This document shows, one piece after another, positions 32,129-39,996 of a stretch of 47,145 bases of DNA. The translations under genes were made by a program, and so were the position numbers. The notes beneath the pieces are model-generated. The model made no database searches. It was not told the origin of the DNA and saw only the letters and a list, made by a program, of their open reading frames with translations. Where the stretch lies: NCBI GenBank assembly GCA_013154295.1, contig JAADCS010000045.1, positions 1-47,145 on the forward strand, given 5' to 3'. Position 1 is the first letter of the stretch; each line of letters opens with the position of its first letter. The stretch comes from Thermotogae bacterium. GTDB taxonomy: Bacteria > Hydrothermota > Hydrothermia > LBFQ01.

Positions 32129-34335
32129 TTCACCCTATCCCTCCAAAGTCCAAAGATGGTTATCGCTATAACCAAAGCGAAACCGATGGCGTAAAGTTGT
32201 AAACCCAACCTTTCAAGGGGGCTATCGTATGTGAAGGTTATAAGATGCCTACCCTGGGGGATGTTAAAGGCCATAAAGGTCCCTTTGTACCGCTCGATGG
32301 ATACAGGCTTACCGTCCAAAAAGGCGTGCCAGTGAGGATACCAGTTTTCGGTTAATACGAACTTGCACTGCGAAGGGGCCTCTATTTCGGCTTCGTAATA
32401 CCCGTTTATGTAATCGTACGCTTTTACCTTCGCCGGTACGACAGAATCCCCACACTGGCCATAGAAACGGGGGAAGTGGTCGGGGTTGAAAAGTATGGAT
32501 ATGCGTTCATTGTTGAACACTTCCTCGTACTTTGCTATGTAGTCAGCGAAGTTCTGGAGTATAGGATTCGCACGATTTTCAGCCTCCTGGCGGGCTGCCT
32601 CCTTTATACCCACGGGTGCCAGTATGTATCTGGTATTTATGCTGTCCAATATCTGAAAATGGTTTATGAGCCTTTCGCAGTTGAAGGGGTTAAACATAAG
32701 GGCCTTACATCCCAAATATTCCTGATAGGACTGCATCTGCTGACCATGATGTCCCCCTACGAACTGCACCCCAAATAGGGCCAAGTAGTTGTCCTCCGGG
32801 CGGTAACCGAAGTCCAAGATACGGTATATTCCAGGATGCTCTTTCAGGTAAAGAGCTACATCGTCCGGAGCGAAGTGTTGGGTTTCGTCTATAGGTTTTA
32901 TAAACTTACCCTTTAAAAAGAAACTTTCCCCGTAACCTAACAGGGCTAGAGTCAAGGCGGCGGTCATAACCTTGATCTCCTGATTTTTAAGTATACCCCA
33001 AACCAGACCCCATACACCCAAGGTACGAAGCAAGACGAACAGCCTATCTCCACCGGTGGCGTCGAAAATCTCCAAAATCTTCGGGTTGAAAGCGAAACTA
33101 CCTTGGCGAAGGGCCAAGTTAGGTCCCAAGAGGAAGATCAAAACAGCGACCACTACACCACCCATCAGGACCTTAGGCATCAACCGTTTACTCTCTTCAA
33201 AGTTTAGAAACGCATGGCCAGCCAGAGCCAAGGCTACAAAACCTAACGGTATGGCCGCCATAGACTGTGCTCTAAAGAGCTTAAGACCGGGCAAGATAGC
33301 ATGGAAAAGGTGAAAGAGAATGTTTACTTTGGCCGTCATAAAGGTCATGAGAAGTAAGGCCGAAGCTACGAGAGAAACGGGACGCCAGTTCTTACTCTTG
33401 ACCCCCACGATAGCTCCTACTATGCCTAAGAACCCCAGGACTGCTCCCATGTATTCGGTGTTTATCTTGAAAGGATTGGAACCCCAATAGGTCTCAAAGA
33501 CTCCGGAGTAAAGGCCAAAGAAAACGGAGACGAAGTCAGCCCAATCTAAAGACCACGTTTTGGAGAAGGAAAGACTCTTGGTCTCACCACGGACAGAGAA
33601 CTTGGTGATGTATTCGTATTGGGGGAGGAGGAAGGGAGCACCTATCATCAGTGCGATAGCTATGGCCATCAAACCTAAAAGGAAAACTTTTAGGGCGTGT
33701 CTGTAGTTTCTACGTTTAATTTGCACTATTAGATAGGAAAATCCATAGATTATCGCTACGATGCCCACATAGTACACTATCTGAACGTGATGGGCCACGA
33801 TGATGAGTCCTCCGAAGAGGCCCAAGAGTGCGGCGTACTTTAAGCTTCCTTTAAGGGTTCCCTCTAAAGCCCAGAACACGGCGGGTATGTAGGCGGTTAT
33901 CACCATCTTGGCAATGTGGCCGCTATAGACCATACTGGTCCAGAAAAGGCCGAAGGCGTAGAGTATTCCGAGAGCACCTGCCCACTCTCCCTTCAATCCG
34001 ATACTTCTAAGGTAGAGCCATGCAAAAGTAAAGCCCAATAGGGAGTGCAAAAATAGAGTGAGAGCTGCAGCGTGGCCTGGAGTGGTTAGCATGCGAAGGA
34101 GTTGGTTTATGGGATAGAAACTATCGGCGTGGGGTGCTCCCCAAAAGGGAAGACCTCCGAAGACAAACGGTTCCCACTTAGGGGGTGGGAACTTCAAGGA
34201 TGCGAGTTTCCAAAAAGGATATGATGAGGTCAAAAAGTCCGTCATAACGAAGGTATGACCTGGAATCCATCCGGGATAGAAATACACGAGCGATAGTACG
34301 AAGACCAGCGCAAACCATTTCCAGAAGTTACTCAT
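32125..34335 (-). CDS. YfhO-family membrane protein
   Basis: 736 residues, about 12-14 membrane helices followed by a soluble C-terminal region. The first extracytoplasmic loop contains MTDFLTSSYPFWKLASLK and PFVFGGLPFWGAPHADSF, and the end FVLTENWYPHWHAFLDGK with ITFTYDSPLERLG is the typical YfhO tail. YfhO proteins are GT-C-like and implicated in glycosylating lipoteichoic acid or other surface polymers. I chose ATG 34335 because a TAGAAT box lies 7 nt upstream and the leader MSNFWKWFALVF begins the first helix. An earlier in-frame TTG at 34395 would lie near the divergent promoter. Confidence 0.85.
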   Translation of the reverse strand: MSNFWKWFALVFVLSLVYFYPGWIPGHTFVMTDFLTSSYPFWKLASLKFPPPKWEPFVFGGLPFWGAPHADSFYPINQLLRMLTTPGHAAALTLFLHSLLGFTFAWLYLRSIGLKGEWAGALGILYAFGLFWTSMVYSGHIAKMVITAYIPAVFWALEGTLKGSLKYAALLGLFGGLIIVAHHVQIVYYVGIVAIIYGFSYLIVQIKRRNYRHALKVFLLGLMAIAIALMIGAPFLLPQYEYITKFSVRGETKSLSFSKTWSLDWADFVSVFFGLYSGVFETYWGSNPFKINTEYMGAVLGFLGIVGAIVGVKSKNWRPVSLVASALLLMTFMTAKVNILFHLFHAILPGLKLFRAQSMAAIPLGFVALALAGHAFLNFEESKRLMPKVLMGGVVVAVLIFLLGPNLALRQGSFAFNPKILEIFDATGGDRLFVLLRTLGVWGLVWGILKNQEIKVMTAALTLALLGYGESFFLKGKFIKPIDETQHFAPDDVALYLKEHPGIYRILDFGYRPEDNYLALFGVQFVGGHHGQQMQSYQEYLGCKALMFNPFNCERLINHFQILDSINTRYILAPVGIKEAARQEAENRANPILQNFADYIAKYEEVFNNERISILFNPDHFPRFYGQCGDSVVPAKVKAYDYINGYYEAEIEAPSQCKFVLTENWYPHWHAFLDGKPVSIERYKGTFMAFNIPQGRHLITFTYDSPLERLGLQLYAIGFALVIAITIFGLWRDRVK

Positions 34336-34342
34336 GGGGGGA

Positions 34343-34348
34343 ATTCTA
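34343..34348 (-). promoter_or_regulatory. -10 box TAGAAT for the YfhO operon
   Basis: TAGAAT 7 nt before ATG 34335; decides that start. Confidence 0.6.
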
Positions 34349-34410
34349 AGCCCGCTTGGGTAGGAACTCAAGAGAGAACCGAGCATCACCCTCAAAACGT
34401 ATTTCCCCTA

Positions 34411-34416
34411 TAAAAT
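34411..34416 (+). promoter_or_regulatory. -10 box TAAAAT for the GT-C gene
   Basis: TAAAAT exactly 6 nt before the GTG at 34423, predicting a leaderless GTG mRNA. Divergent from the YfhO promoter. Confidence 0.6.
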
Positions 34417-34422
34417 ATCGTA

Positions 34423-36210
34423 GTGCGTAAGTATTTCTTATGGGTTTTTCTGCTGCCTACTGTTGTTTATATTGCAGTTGTGTTATGGTATGTTTTGAAG
34501 ATGATGTCCCTAACGGATGGGCACAATTTCTACGTTATAGATGATGCTTATATACATATGGCTATATCTAAAAATTTCGCTTTGTACGGAGTATATGGAA
34601 TAACGAAATATTATTTCTCCAATGCATCATCATCCCCGTTGTGGACGTTCATGATCGCTGGTGTATTTAAGGTTTTCGGTTTAAAGATTTGGATACCTTT
34701 GGTTCTTGCAATTGTATCGGCTATGCTGAATCTCTTTCTGATCTACCAGATATTTGAAAGGAACAAGGTGCCATACCTAATTGCAGCGGTGACTTCATTA
34801 AATCTGGTGTTTTTGACTTCCATGTGGGGCTTGACCTTCACAGGTTTGGAACATCTTTTGCAGATAGGATTGATGTTAATGATACTGTATATCGCTGCTG
34901 AAATTATACTTACTAATGAGAACGAAGGAAAGAAATTTGTGGGAATCATAGTTTTATCCGCATTGGCATCGGTAACCCGTCCGGAGACCTGGTCTCTTAT
35001 AGGGGGTGTAGCTCTTCTGTTTTTGGCTACAGGGAGATGGGGAAGATCTATATTGTATTTAGCCTTATCATTCTTTCCTGTCATTATATTGGGAGTTTGG
35101 AGTATTTCCCATGGTAATGGATTTTTCCCAAATACATATTATTTAAAAGGAATGAAAGGGAAAGGATTTATAGATTTACTCTTTTATGCTCCAAAATTAA
35201 CCCACCTCTCAGCCCAGGGTCCTTTGATACTATCAACGGCCTATCTCCTGCTTTTTACTGAGGTTAAAGGAACGTTACGTAACCTAATAATCGCCACTCT
35301 ATCGGGATTTATGGCAATATTCCTATTGGGAATGCTTGATAATTTACCCATCTTCTTGCAAAAGGGGGTATTTGTAGATAGATACTACTTTAATGATCTT
35401 CTCGCTCTTTTGTTCGCTATAACACTATTATTGTCAAAGGTTATCATAGTTCTATTACCTATAGATTATAAAAATAGAAGTATAAAATGGAACTCTACTG
35501 CTATTCTATCATATCTACTCTTTATCATTTTAGTTGCACATTTCCATAGGGGGGGATTCGGTTGGTTTTTTAGATATGAGGCTTATTTGATATTTTTAAC
35601 AGTTTTCACCCTTCCTATATTTATTAGGAGCGTTAAGAATTTCGGGGATCTTTCACTGTGGTACCGTTTGGGATTAGTGATTATATTTATTCCATTATTT
35701 ATAAGAGGTTTCACAGTTCTAAAAGATATAATCCCCGCCACGCATATAACCTACTTGAAAAATTATAATCTCGCGGTATTCGTTAAAAAACACTTCAATG
35801 GAGTGGGTATAGCCCTGGATGATATAGGATACGTCTCCTTTTTGTCGGAAGCGAAGGTTGTAGATTTCGTAGGTTTAGGAACTTACGATGTGGCACGTGC
35901 CATATACGAGGGTAAATTTAATACCTCCACAATGAGAGAATTGGCTCGCAAGTACGATATAAAGGCCGCTATTTTAAGACCTTCTTGGTATTTGAAGTAC
36001 GGTGGCCTACCAGAGGAATGGTTGGTCGTAGGAACGTGGAAAGTACCGGATATTTACTATCCAGGAAGTAACTTTTTAACCATCATGGCTGTGGATAGTA
36101 ACTATGCGGATACGCTTTCTCGGTACCTTCAGAGTGCTTCTTCATATTTACCGCCGGAAGTTAATATCCAGATCTTTCCTCCTACACCGTTGGGCAGGTT
36201 GTCGCGATAA
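34423..36210 (+). CDS. GT-C type membrane glycosyltransferase
   Basis: 595 residues, roughly 10-12 membrane helices and a soluble C-terminal part of about 150 residues. The first loop carries VIDDAYIHMAISKNFALYG followed by SSSPLWTFMIAG, the acidic-motif pattern of GT-C enzymes that use lipid-phosphate sugars (ArnT/PMT/arabinosyltransferase-like). It should add a sugar to surface glycan in the periplasm. It is visibly more A+T rich than the genes around it, with many ATA/TTA/AAT codons, which hints at later acquisition. GTG start fits the -10 box 6 nt upstream. Confidence 0.8.
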   Translation: MRKYFLWVFLLPTVVYIAVVLWYVLKMMSLTDGHNFYVIDDAYIHMAISKNFALYGVYGITKYYFSNASSSPLWTFMIAGVFKVFGLKIWIPLVLAIVSAMLNLFLIYQIFERNKVPYLIAAVTSLNLVFLTSMWGLTFTGLEHLLQIGLMLMILYIAAEIILTNENEGKKFVGIIVLSALASVTRPETWSLIGGVALLFLATGRWGRSILYLALSFFPVIILGVWSISHGNGFFPNTYYLKGMKGKGFIDLLFYAPKLTHLSAQGPLILSTAYLLLFTEVKGTLRNLIIATLSGFMAIFLLGMLDNLPIFLQKGVFVDRYYFNDLLALLFAITLLLSKVIIVLLPIDYKNRSIKWNSTAILSYLLFIILVAHFHRGGFGWFFRYEAYLIFLTVFTLPIFIRSVKNFGDLSLWYRLGLVIIFIPLFIRGFTVLKDIIPATHITYLKNYNLAVFVKKHFNGVGIALDDIGYVSFLSEAKVVDFVGLGTYDVARAIYEGKFNTSTMRELARKYDIKAAILRPSWYLKYGGLPEEWLVVGTWKVPDIYYPGSNFLTIMAVDSNYADTLSRYLQSASSYLPPEVNIQIFPPTPLGRLSR

Positions 36211-36232
36211 CCCTATCCTTACTCACCAGAGA

Positions 36233-36360
36233 TAAGGTCCTCTTCAAGTGGCCAGATGTAAGGGGGTATCGCCATGCTAATCACACACCGCATCTATCCT
36301 CCCTCCTCTCTCAACTAGAGCCTTCACCTCATAGTAGTCTTCCTCCGTAGATAAGGAAAT
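36233..36360 (-). pseudogene. Ankyrin-repeat gene fragment
   Basis: Reverse frame STEEDYYEVKALVERGGRI is followed by DAVCD and a stop. It closely resembles GNYEEVKALVKRGAKIDTVC near the N-terminus of the neighbouring ankyrin gene. A second piece, GDTPLHLAT then a stop, follows in another frame. This is the eroded remains of a tandem ankyrin gene copy. Confidence 0.65.
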
Positions 36361-36388
36361 GATAGTTACCGCATGGTAACAGGCCTTT

Positions 36389-36977
36389 TTACCTCCGGCA
36401 GTGGTTCATGGCCTTTTTGATCCCTTCGTCGTCGGTTAGGTCGCAGGGGGGGTTTTGCCGTCGTTGTTCTTAGCGGAGACGTCGGCGCCTTTTTCAACTA
36501 GGTACTTACCTGTAGATGCCCTCTCAAGGAAGCCAAATGCAAGGGGGTGTGGCCAAGATCATACTTAGCATTAACATCGGCACCTTTTTCAATTAGGTAC
36601 TTCATCACAGGGAGATGCCCTCTTAAGGCAGCCTCATGTAAGGGGGCGCGGCCCAATCTATCCTTAGCATTAATGTCAGCGCCTTTTTCAACCAAGTACT
36701 TCATCTGTTTAAGATCTCCTCCATAAGCTGCGAAATGTAGCAAAGTTTTCCCATCGTGGAACTTAACATCCACCGATCCCCTCCTTATAAACTCCCCAAC
36801 CAAATACTTCACCACCTGTGGATGACCTTCCCAAGCAGCCACATCCAGGGGGATGCGTCCTTCGTTATCACATACGGTATCTATCTTCGCTCCCCTCTTA
36901 ACCAAGGCCTTTACCTCTTCGTAGTTCCCCTCTTTTGCAGCTTTGCAAAGTGATTGGGAGATAATGAGTAACAGCAT
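36389..36977 (-). pseudogene. Secreted ankyrin-repeat protein gene with two frameshifts
   Basis: From ATG 36977 the frame gives 159 residues with four or more ankyrin repeats (GRIPLDVAAWEGHPQVVKYL, GRAPLHEAALRGHLPVMKYL, GHTPLHLASLRGHLQV) and stops at 36498. The repeat continues in the next frame as YLVEKGADVSAKNNDGKT; a 1- or 4-base loss near 36505 explains this. A second shift at a 7-C run (36446-36452; 5 or 8 C's would restore the frame) leads to CDLTDDEGIKKAMNHCR and a TAA at 36389. A repaired protein would have about 196 residues. N-terminus MLLLIISQS is a very short signal-like stretch. Sequencing error at the C run is possible. Confidence 0.7.
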
Positions 36978-36983
36978 ACCATT

Positions 36984-36989
36984 ATTATA
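36984..36989 (-). promoter_or_regulatory. -10 box TATAAT for the ankyrin gene
   Basis: Consensus TATAAT 6 nt before ATG 36977; the promoter is intact although the gene is broken. Confidence 0.6.
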
Positions 36990-37084
36990 CCTTTGAAGTG
37001 TCCGTATGTAGCACAGCTAACTGGAGAAACCCAAAAACCATTATATCATCTGCAATAAGTTTGCAAAAATGTGGTGGCATACTG

Positions 37085-37090
37085 TAGAAT
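37085..37090 (+). promoter_or_regulatory. -10 box TAGAAT for the gene at 37100
   Basis: TAGAAT 9 nt before ATG 37100. Confidence 0.55.
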
Positions 37091-37099
37091 CCTTATACT

Positions 37100-38371
37100 A
37101 TGTCAAGAATCTTCCTTTTTGCATCCCTCATCTGCTCGGCCACAGGTGTGAGCGCTCAGGAGTTCGCGGTAAAAGTGTGGCCTAAAGCCCCCAAGTCTGT
37201 AATGGCACTTTCCCCAGAGGGTAGTATCCTTATAAGTGCGGACCACGGGATTGCTAAGTTGGACTCCTTCGGTGAGATCGTTTGGAGCAAAGGATTAGAG
37301 ATTTCGCCTGAGGTTATCATATCCTACTCCGATGGATTTTTGATCTTTGGGGAGAACGTAGCCTATGCTTTTTCGGAGGCGGGATCTCTCAACTGGGCCT
37401 ATTTTTACGATTTCCCATCAGTTTCTGGCCCCGTGCGTCCGGTATCGGCGACCCAGATGGGTGACAGCATCATCCTGCTTCTTCAGATATACGAGCCCTT
37501 AGAGGATGCCTATATACCCGCACTCATATCACTTGATGCCTCAAATGGATATATACACTGGTCCTATCTGTACGATGGGGTTTATTTGCCCTATTCTGTG
37601 GTCGCATCGAATAATTTTATATATTTCACCGGTAAGGATACCCTATCCTATCTCGTCTTAGCGAAGATAGATGCGGAGGGTAATGTGGTATTAGCTAAAA
37701 ACTACAGCACGTCCGTACCGAATAGTTGGAAGTCCAACCTCCTCGTGTATTTCAAAGATACCCTGTTTGCCCTTTCGCAAGGGTCCCATCTCTTGGCTCT
37801 AGGAAGCGATGGAGAGTTTCTATACGCTATAGATGGAGGATTCTGCTACCACTTCTTTGATTTGGCTGCTGACAGCCAGAACGTGTATGCTGGAGGGGAT
37901 TGGTTGGAAGCCCTAAGGTTCGGATGGAAGAAAATCTATAGTGATTTCATGAGCAGTGTTTTTGAGGATGTTGTTTCCGATGGGACACACGTGCTTGGAT
38001 ACGGCTACATATCATCCGATACATCCTATCTGGTGAAAGTTCCCGCCGTAAGTGGGGCCCTATCCTGCGGTTATAATGCGTTTTGCGACTTTTACTTTTG
38101 GGACACGCTGGAAACACATACCCAATCCGTCTCTCAAAAGACGTTGGACATCTATACTTCGGGCTCCCCCTCGGTTTCATCTTTCACGCTGTACACAGCC
38201 ATGGACTGCATACCCACACACGAATCTGAAAATGGAAAAGGGTGCAGCTTACCCACGGCCGATCAGGGTACTACCTACGACGTGTCAGGCAGGAGGGTTT
38301 CACCCGGTAAGAGGAAGGGTGTTTTCTTTGTTCCTTACGGGAGAGAAGTGCGAAAGGTGCTGGTTAGGTAG
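37100..38371 (+). CDS. Secreted beta-propeller protein with C-terminal sorting domain
   Basis: 423 residues. A conventional signal peptide (MSRIFLFASLICSATGVSAQ) precedes blade-like repeats such as SPEGSILISADHGIAKLDSF and NWAYFYDF, similar to PQQ/quinoprotein-like propellers but without cofactor motifs. Residues after about 330 hold Cys pairs, and the end YDVSGRRVSPGK with VFFVPYGREVRKVLVR matches a type IX-like C-terminal sorting domain. Likely surface-exposed. It has its own promoter and stands between the ankyrin and TPR genes in the accessory zone. Confidence 0.75.
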   Translation: MSRIFLFASLICSATGVSAQEFAVKVWPKAPKSVMALSPEGSILISADHGIAKLDSFGEIVWSKGLEISPEVIISYSDGFLIFGENVAYAFSEAGSLNWAYFYDFPSVSGPVRPVSATQMGDSIILLLQIYEPLEDAYIPALISLDASNGYIHWSYLYDGVYLPYSVVASNNFIYFTGKDTLSYLVLAKIDAEGNVVLAKNYSTSVPNSWKSNLLVYFKDTLFALSQGSHLLALGSDGEFLYAIDGGFCYHFFDLAADSQNVYAGGDWLEALRFGWKKIYSDFMSSVFEDVVSDGTHVLGYGYISSDTSYLVKVPAVSGALSCGYNAFCDFYFWDTLETHTQSVSQKTLDIYTSGSPSVSSFTLYTAMDCIPTHESENGKGCSLPTADQGTTYDVSGRRVSPGKRKGVFFVPYGREVRKVLVR

Positions 38372-38464
38372 GCCAAAACCGTTTGGATGCTGAGTCTGAC
38401 CTCATAGTTCGGCAGGGAATTTTACAAGGGGGAAACCGACTTGTAATTTGTATGAAAGATGCAA

Positions 38465-38470
38465 TAAAAT
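38465..38470 (+). promoter_or_regulatory. -10 box TAAAAT for the TPR gene
   Basis: TAAAAT 9 nt before ATG 38480. Confidence 0.55.
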
Positions 38471-38479
38471 ATCTAACCT

Positions 38480-39280
38480 ATGGAAAAACTGTTGGCGTCT
38501 CTTGCTCAACCATTAGGCCGTTTCGCTTTCAAAGTGATATCTTTTCTATTTGGTAGCTCCCAAGCAGCCGTGGAAGTCACACAGGGAATCGTGGGAATCT
38601 ATAGGAAACTTGCGGAGAAGAATCCCGATATATATTTACCCATTTTGGCCGCAATCCTTGACGATCTGGGGGACAACTACTCCAATCTAGGCCATTACGA
38701 GGAAGCTTTAAAGATCATAGAGAAAGCCGTTAAGATTCGCAAAGAACTCGTCAGCAGAGATCCCGACAGGTTCACACCTGACTTAGCCGATACCCTCCAC
38801 AACTTAGGTGTTAAGTACGCCTCCTTGGGTCTCTATGAAGAGATGTTAAACCCCATACAGAAGGCCATTAAAATTTACAGGGAACTTGTAAATAGATATT
38901 CCAACTTGTACCTGCCCGACTTGGCTAGCGCTCTCCACAACCTTGGGGTCGCGTACTTTTACTTGGGTCGTTACGAAAAAGCACTGAAAGCAACGGAGGA
39001 GGCTGTTAGGATCCGCAGAAAACTTACGAAAGAATACTCCGATAGCTTCTTACCTGTTTTAGCTCAATCCCTCACGCTAGAAGTCACTATCCTTCTTCGG
39101 ATCGATGGTGAGGAGAACTGCCGTAGGGCTAAGGAGAACCTAGAAGAAGCTCAAGAGATCATCGAGACCATCTATGAAAACTACGAAAACTACGAGGAGT
39201 ATCCCTTACTCTGGACTACGTTGATAGGGACAATATTGAACCTTGAGGAGGATTTAGATAATTGTTCTAAAACAACATAG
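38480..39280 (+). CDS. TPR repeat protein
   Basis: 266 residues. At least three long TPR units with the pattern DPDRFTPDLADTLHNLG followed by YEEALKIIEKAVKIRKEL or a close variant, the 44-residue spacing common in tetratricopeptide proteins of signalling or effector type. An N-terminal hydrophobic helix (FAFKVISFLFG) may anchor it. The C-terminus is Tyr/Asn/Glu rich (YENYENYEEYPLL). A protein-protein interaction role is likely; the partner is unknown. Its neighbours are secreted repeat proteins. Confidence 0.8.
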   Translation: MEKLLASLAQPLGRFAFKVISFLFGSSQAAVEVTQGIVGIYRKLAEKNPDIYLPILAAILDDLGDNYSNLGHYEEALKIIEKAVKIRKELVSRDPDRFTPDLADTLHNLGVKYASLGLYEEMLNPIQKAIKIYRELVNRYSNLYLPDLASALHNLGVAYFYLGRYEKALKATEEAVRIRRKLTKEYSDSFLPVLAQSLTLEVTILLRIDGEENCRRAKENLEEAQEIIETIYENYENYEEYPLLWTTLIGTILNLEEDLDNCSKTT

Positions 39281-39439
39281 GTTCTTACGGTAACCTTTTT
39301 ATATGCTGCGAGAGAAAATAAACCTCTAGTCACCATAGCCCTACGGATCGGCAGGCACCGAAGGTGCGATAACCTTTGGAGCGATTTTATAAGGGAATTC
39401 GTTACGAGATACTCCTGATGAAACGTACAGCACATGGGT

Positions 39440-39477
39440 GGTTCCACTGTGAGGGCATTCGGCCTCCAAGTGAAACC
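39440..39477 (-). repeat. 38-nt imperfect hairpin repeat, copy D
   Basis: GGTTCCACTGTGAGGG, short loop, GGCCTCCAAGTGAAACC, in the same orientation as copy A. It ends 520 bases upstream of the FG-GAP gene at 39997. Confidence 0.75.
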
Positions 39478-39981
39478 ATCAAACATCACATTTTAAAAAA
39501 GTTACCCGATTTGAAGCACGCTTATAGTACAATTTCCTTCCATGAATACAAAAGCTGCCGTTACCTGAAGATGGAACCCTTGTATCCGAGTGTCTATAAT
39601 GCCCTTGACTACGGTGATGTTGCTCTGAATATTGTGCAGCTTTTATATCGTAAAACTGCCAAAAATTTGAAATTTGTATGTTATAGATGCATTGTTTTTC
39701 GAATTTTACCAGAATGTGCGGTTAAGGAATCATCCATCATGTGCAAGAACAGGGATTTGGTGTATAGAGAAATGATAGCGTCTAAGAATAACAGTAGCAC
39801 TAAGAAACAATTTTCCTTCAAAATTTTGAATATTTATTTTTACCACGAAATAAACATGGGCAATCCTATAGCAGGAAGTATGATAGCGATGATTATATGG
39901 TTTTTTATGTAGTATCACTACTTAATATGCCCATATCACCTTTTTGGATGCAACCTGTTGCAGATTCTAAGCATTCAACTA

Positions 39982-39987
39982 TATAAT
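39982..39987 (+). promoter_or_regulatory. -10 box TATAAT for the FG-GAP gene at 39997
   Basis: Consensus TATAAT 9 nt before ATG 39997; argues against the upstream in-frame TTG at 39958. Confidence 0.6.
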
Positions 39988-39996
39988 TTGAGGACT

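Larger units (their letters stand above)
39281..39996. other. Non-coding A+T-rich stretch with hairpin repeat copy D
   Basis: A frame of 178 codons lies here (39376-39912) but shows no domain, no ribosome site and a composition like random A+T-rich DNA, and it runs straight through the hairpin repeat. I do not call it a gene. The right end holds the promoter of the FG-GAP gene. Confidence 0.55.

Noticed and set aside
34336-34395. 20-residue extension of the YfhO protein from a TTG
   Set aside because: The TAGAAT box would lie inside it, and the extra residues are not hydrophobic.
11460-39477. Hairpin repeats as a CRISPR array
   Set aside because: Copies are thousands of bases apart, not in tandem, with no spacers and no cas genes.
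11460-39477. Hairpin repeats as integron attC sites
   Set aside because: At 38 nt they are shorter than known attC sites, lack the core GTTRRRY/RYYYAAC boxes, and no integrase is present.
39376-39912. 178-codon forward frame
   Set aside because: No domain, no ribosome site, random-looking A+T-rich composition, and it reads through hairpin copy D.
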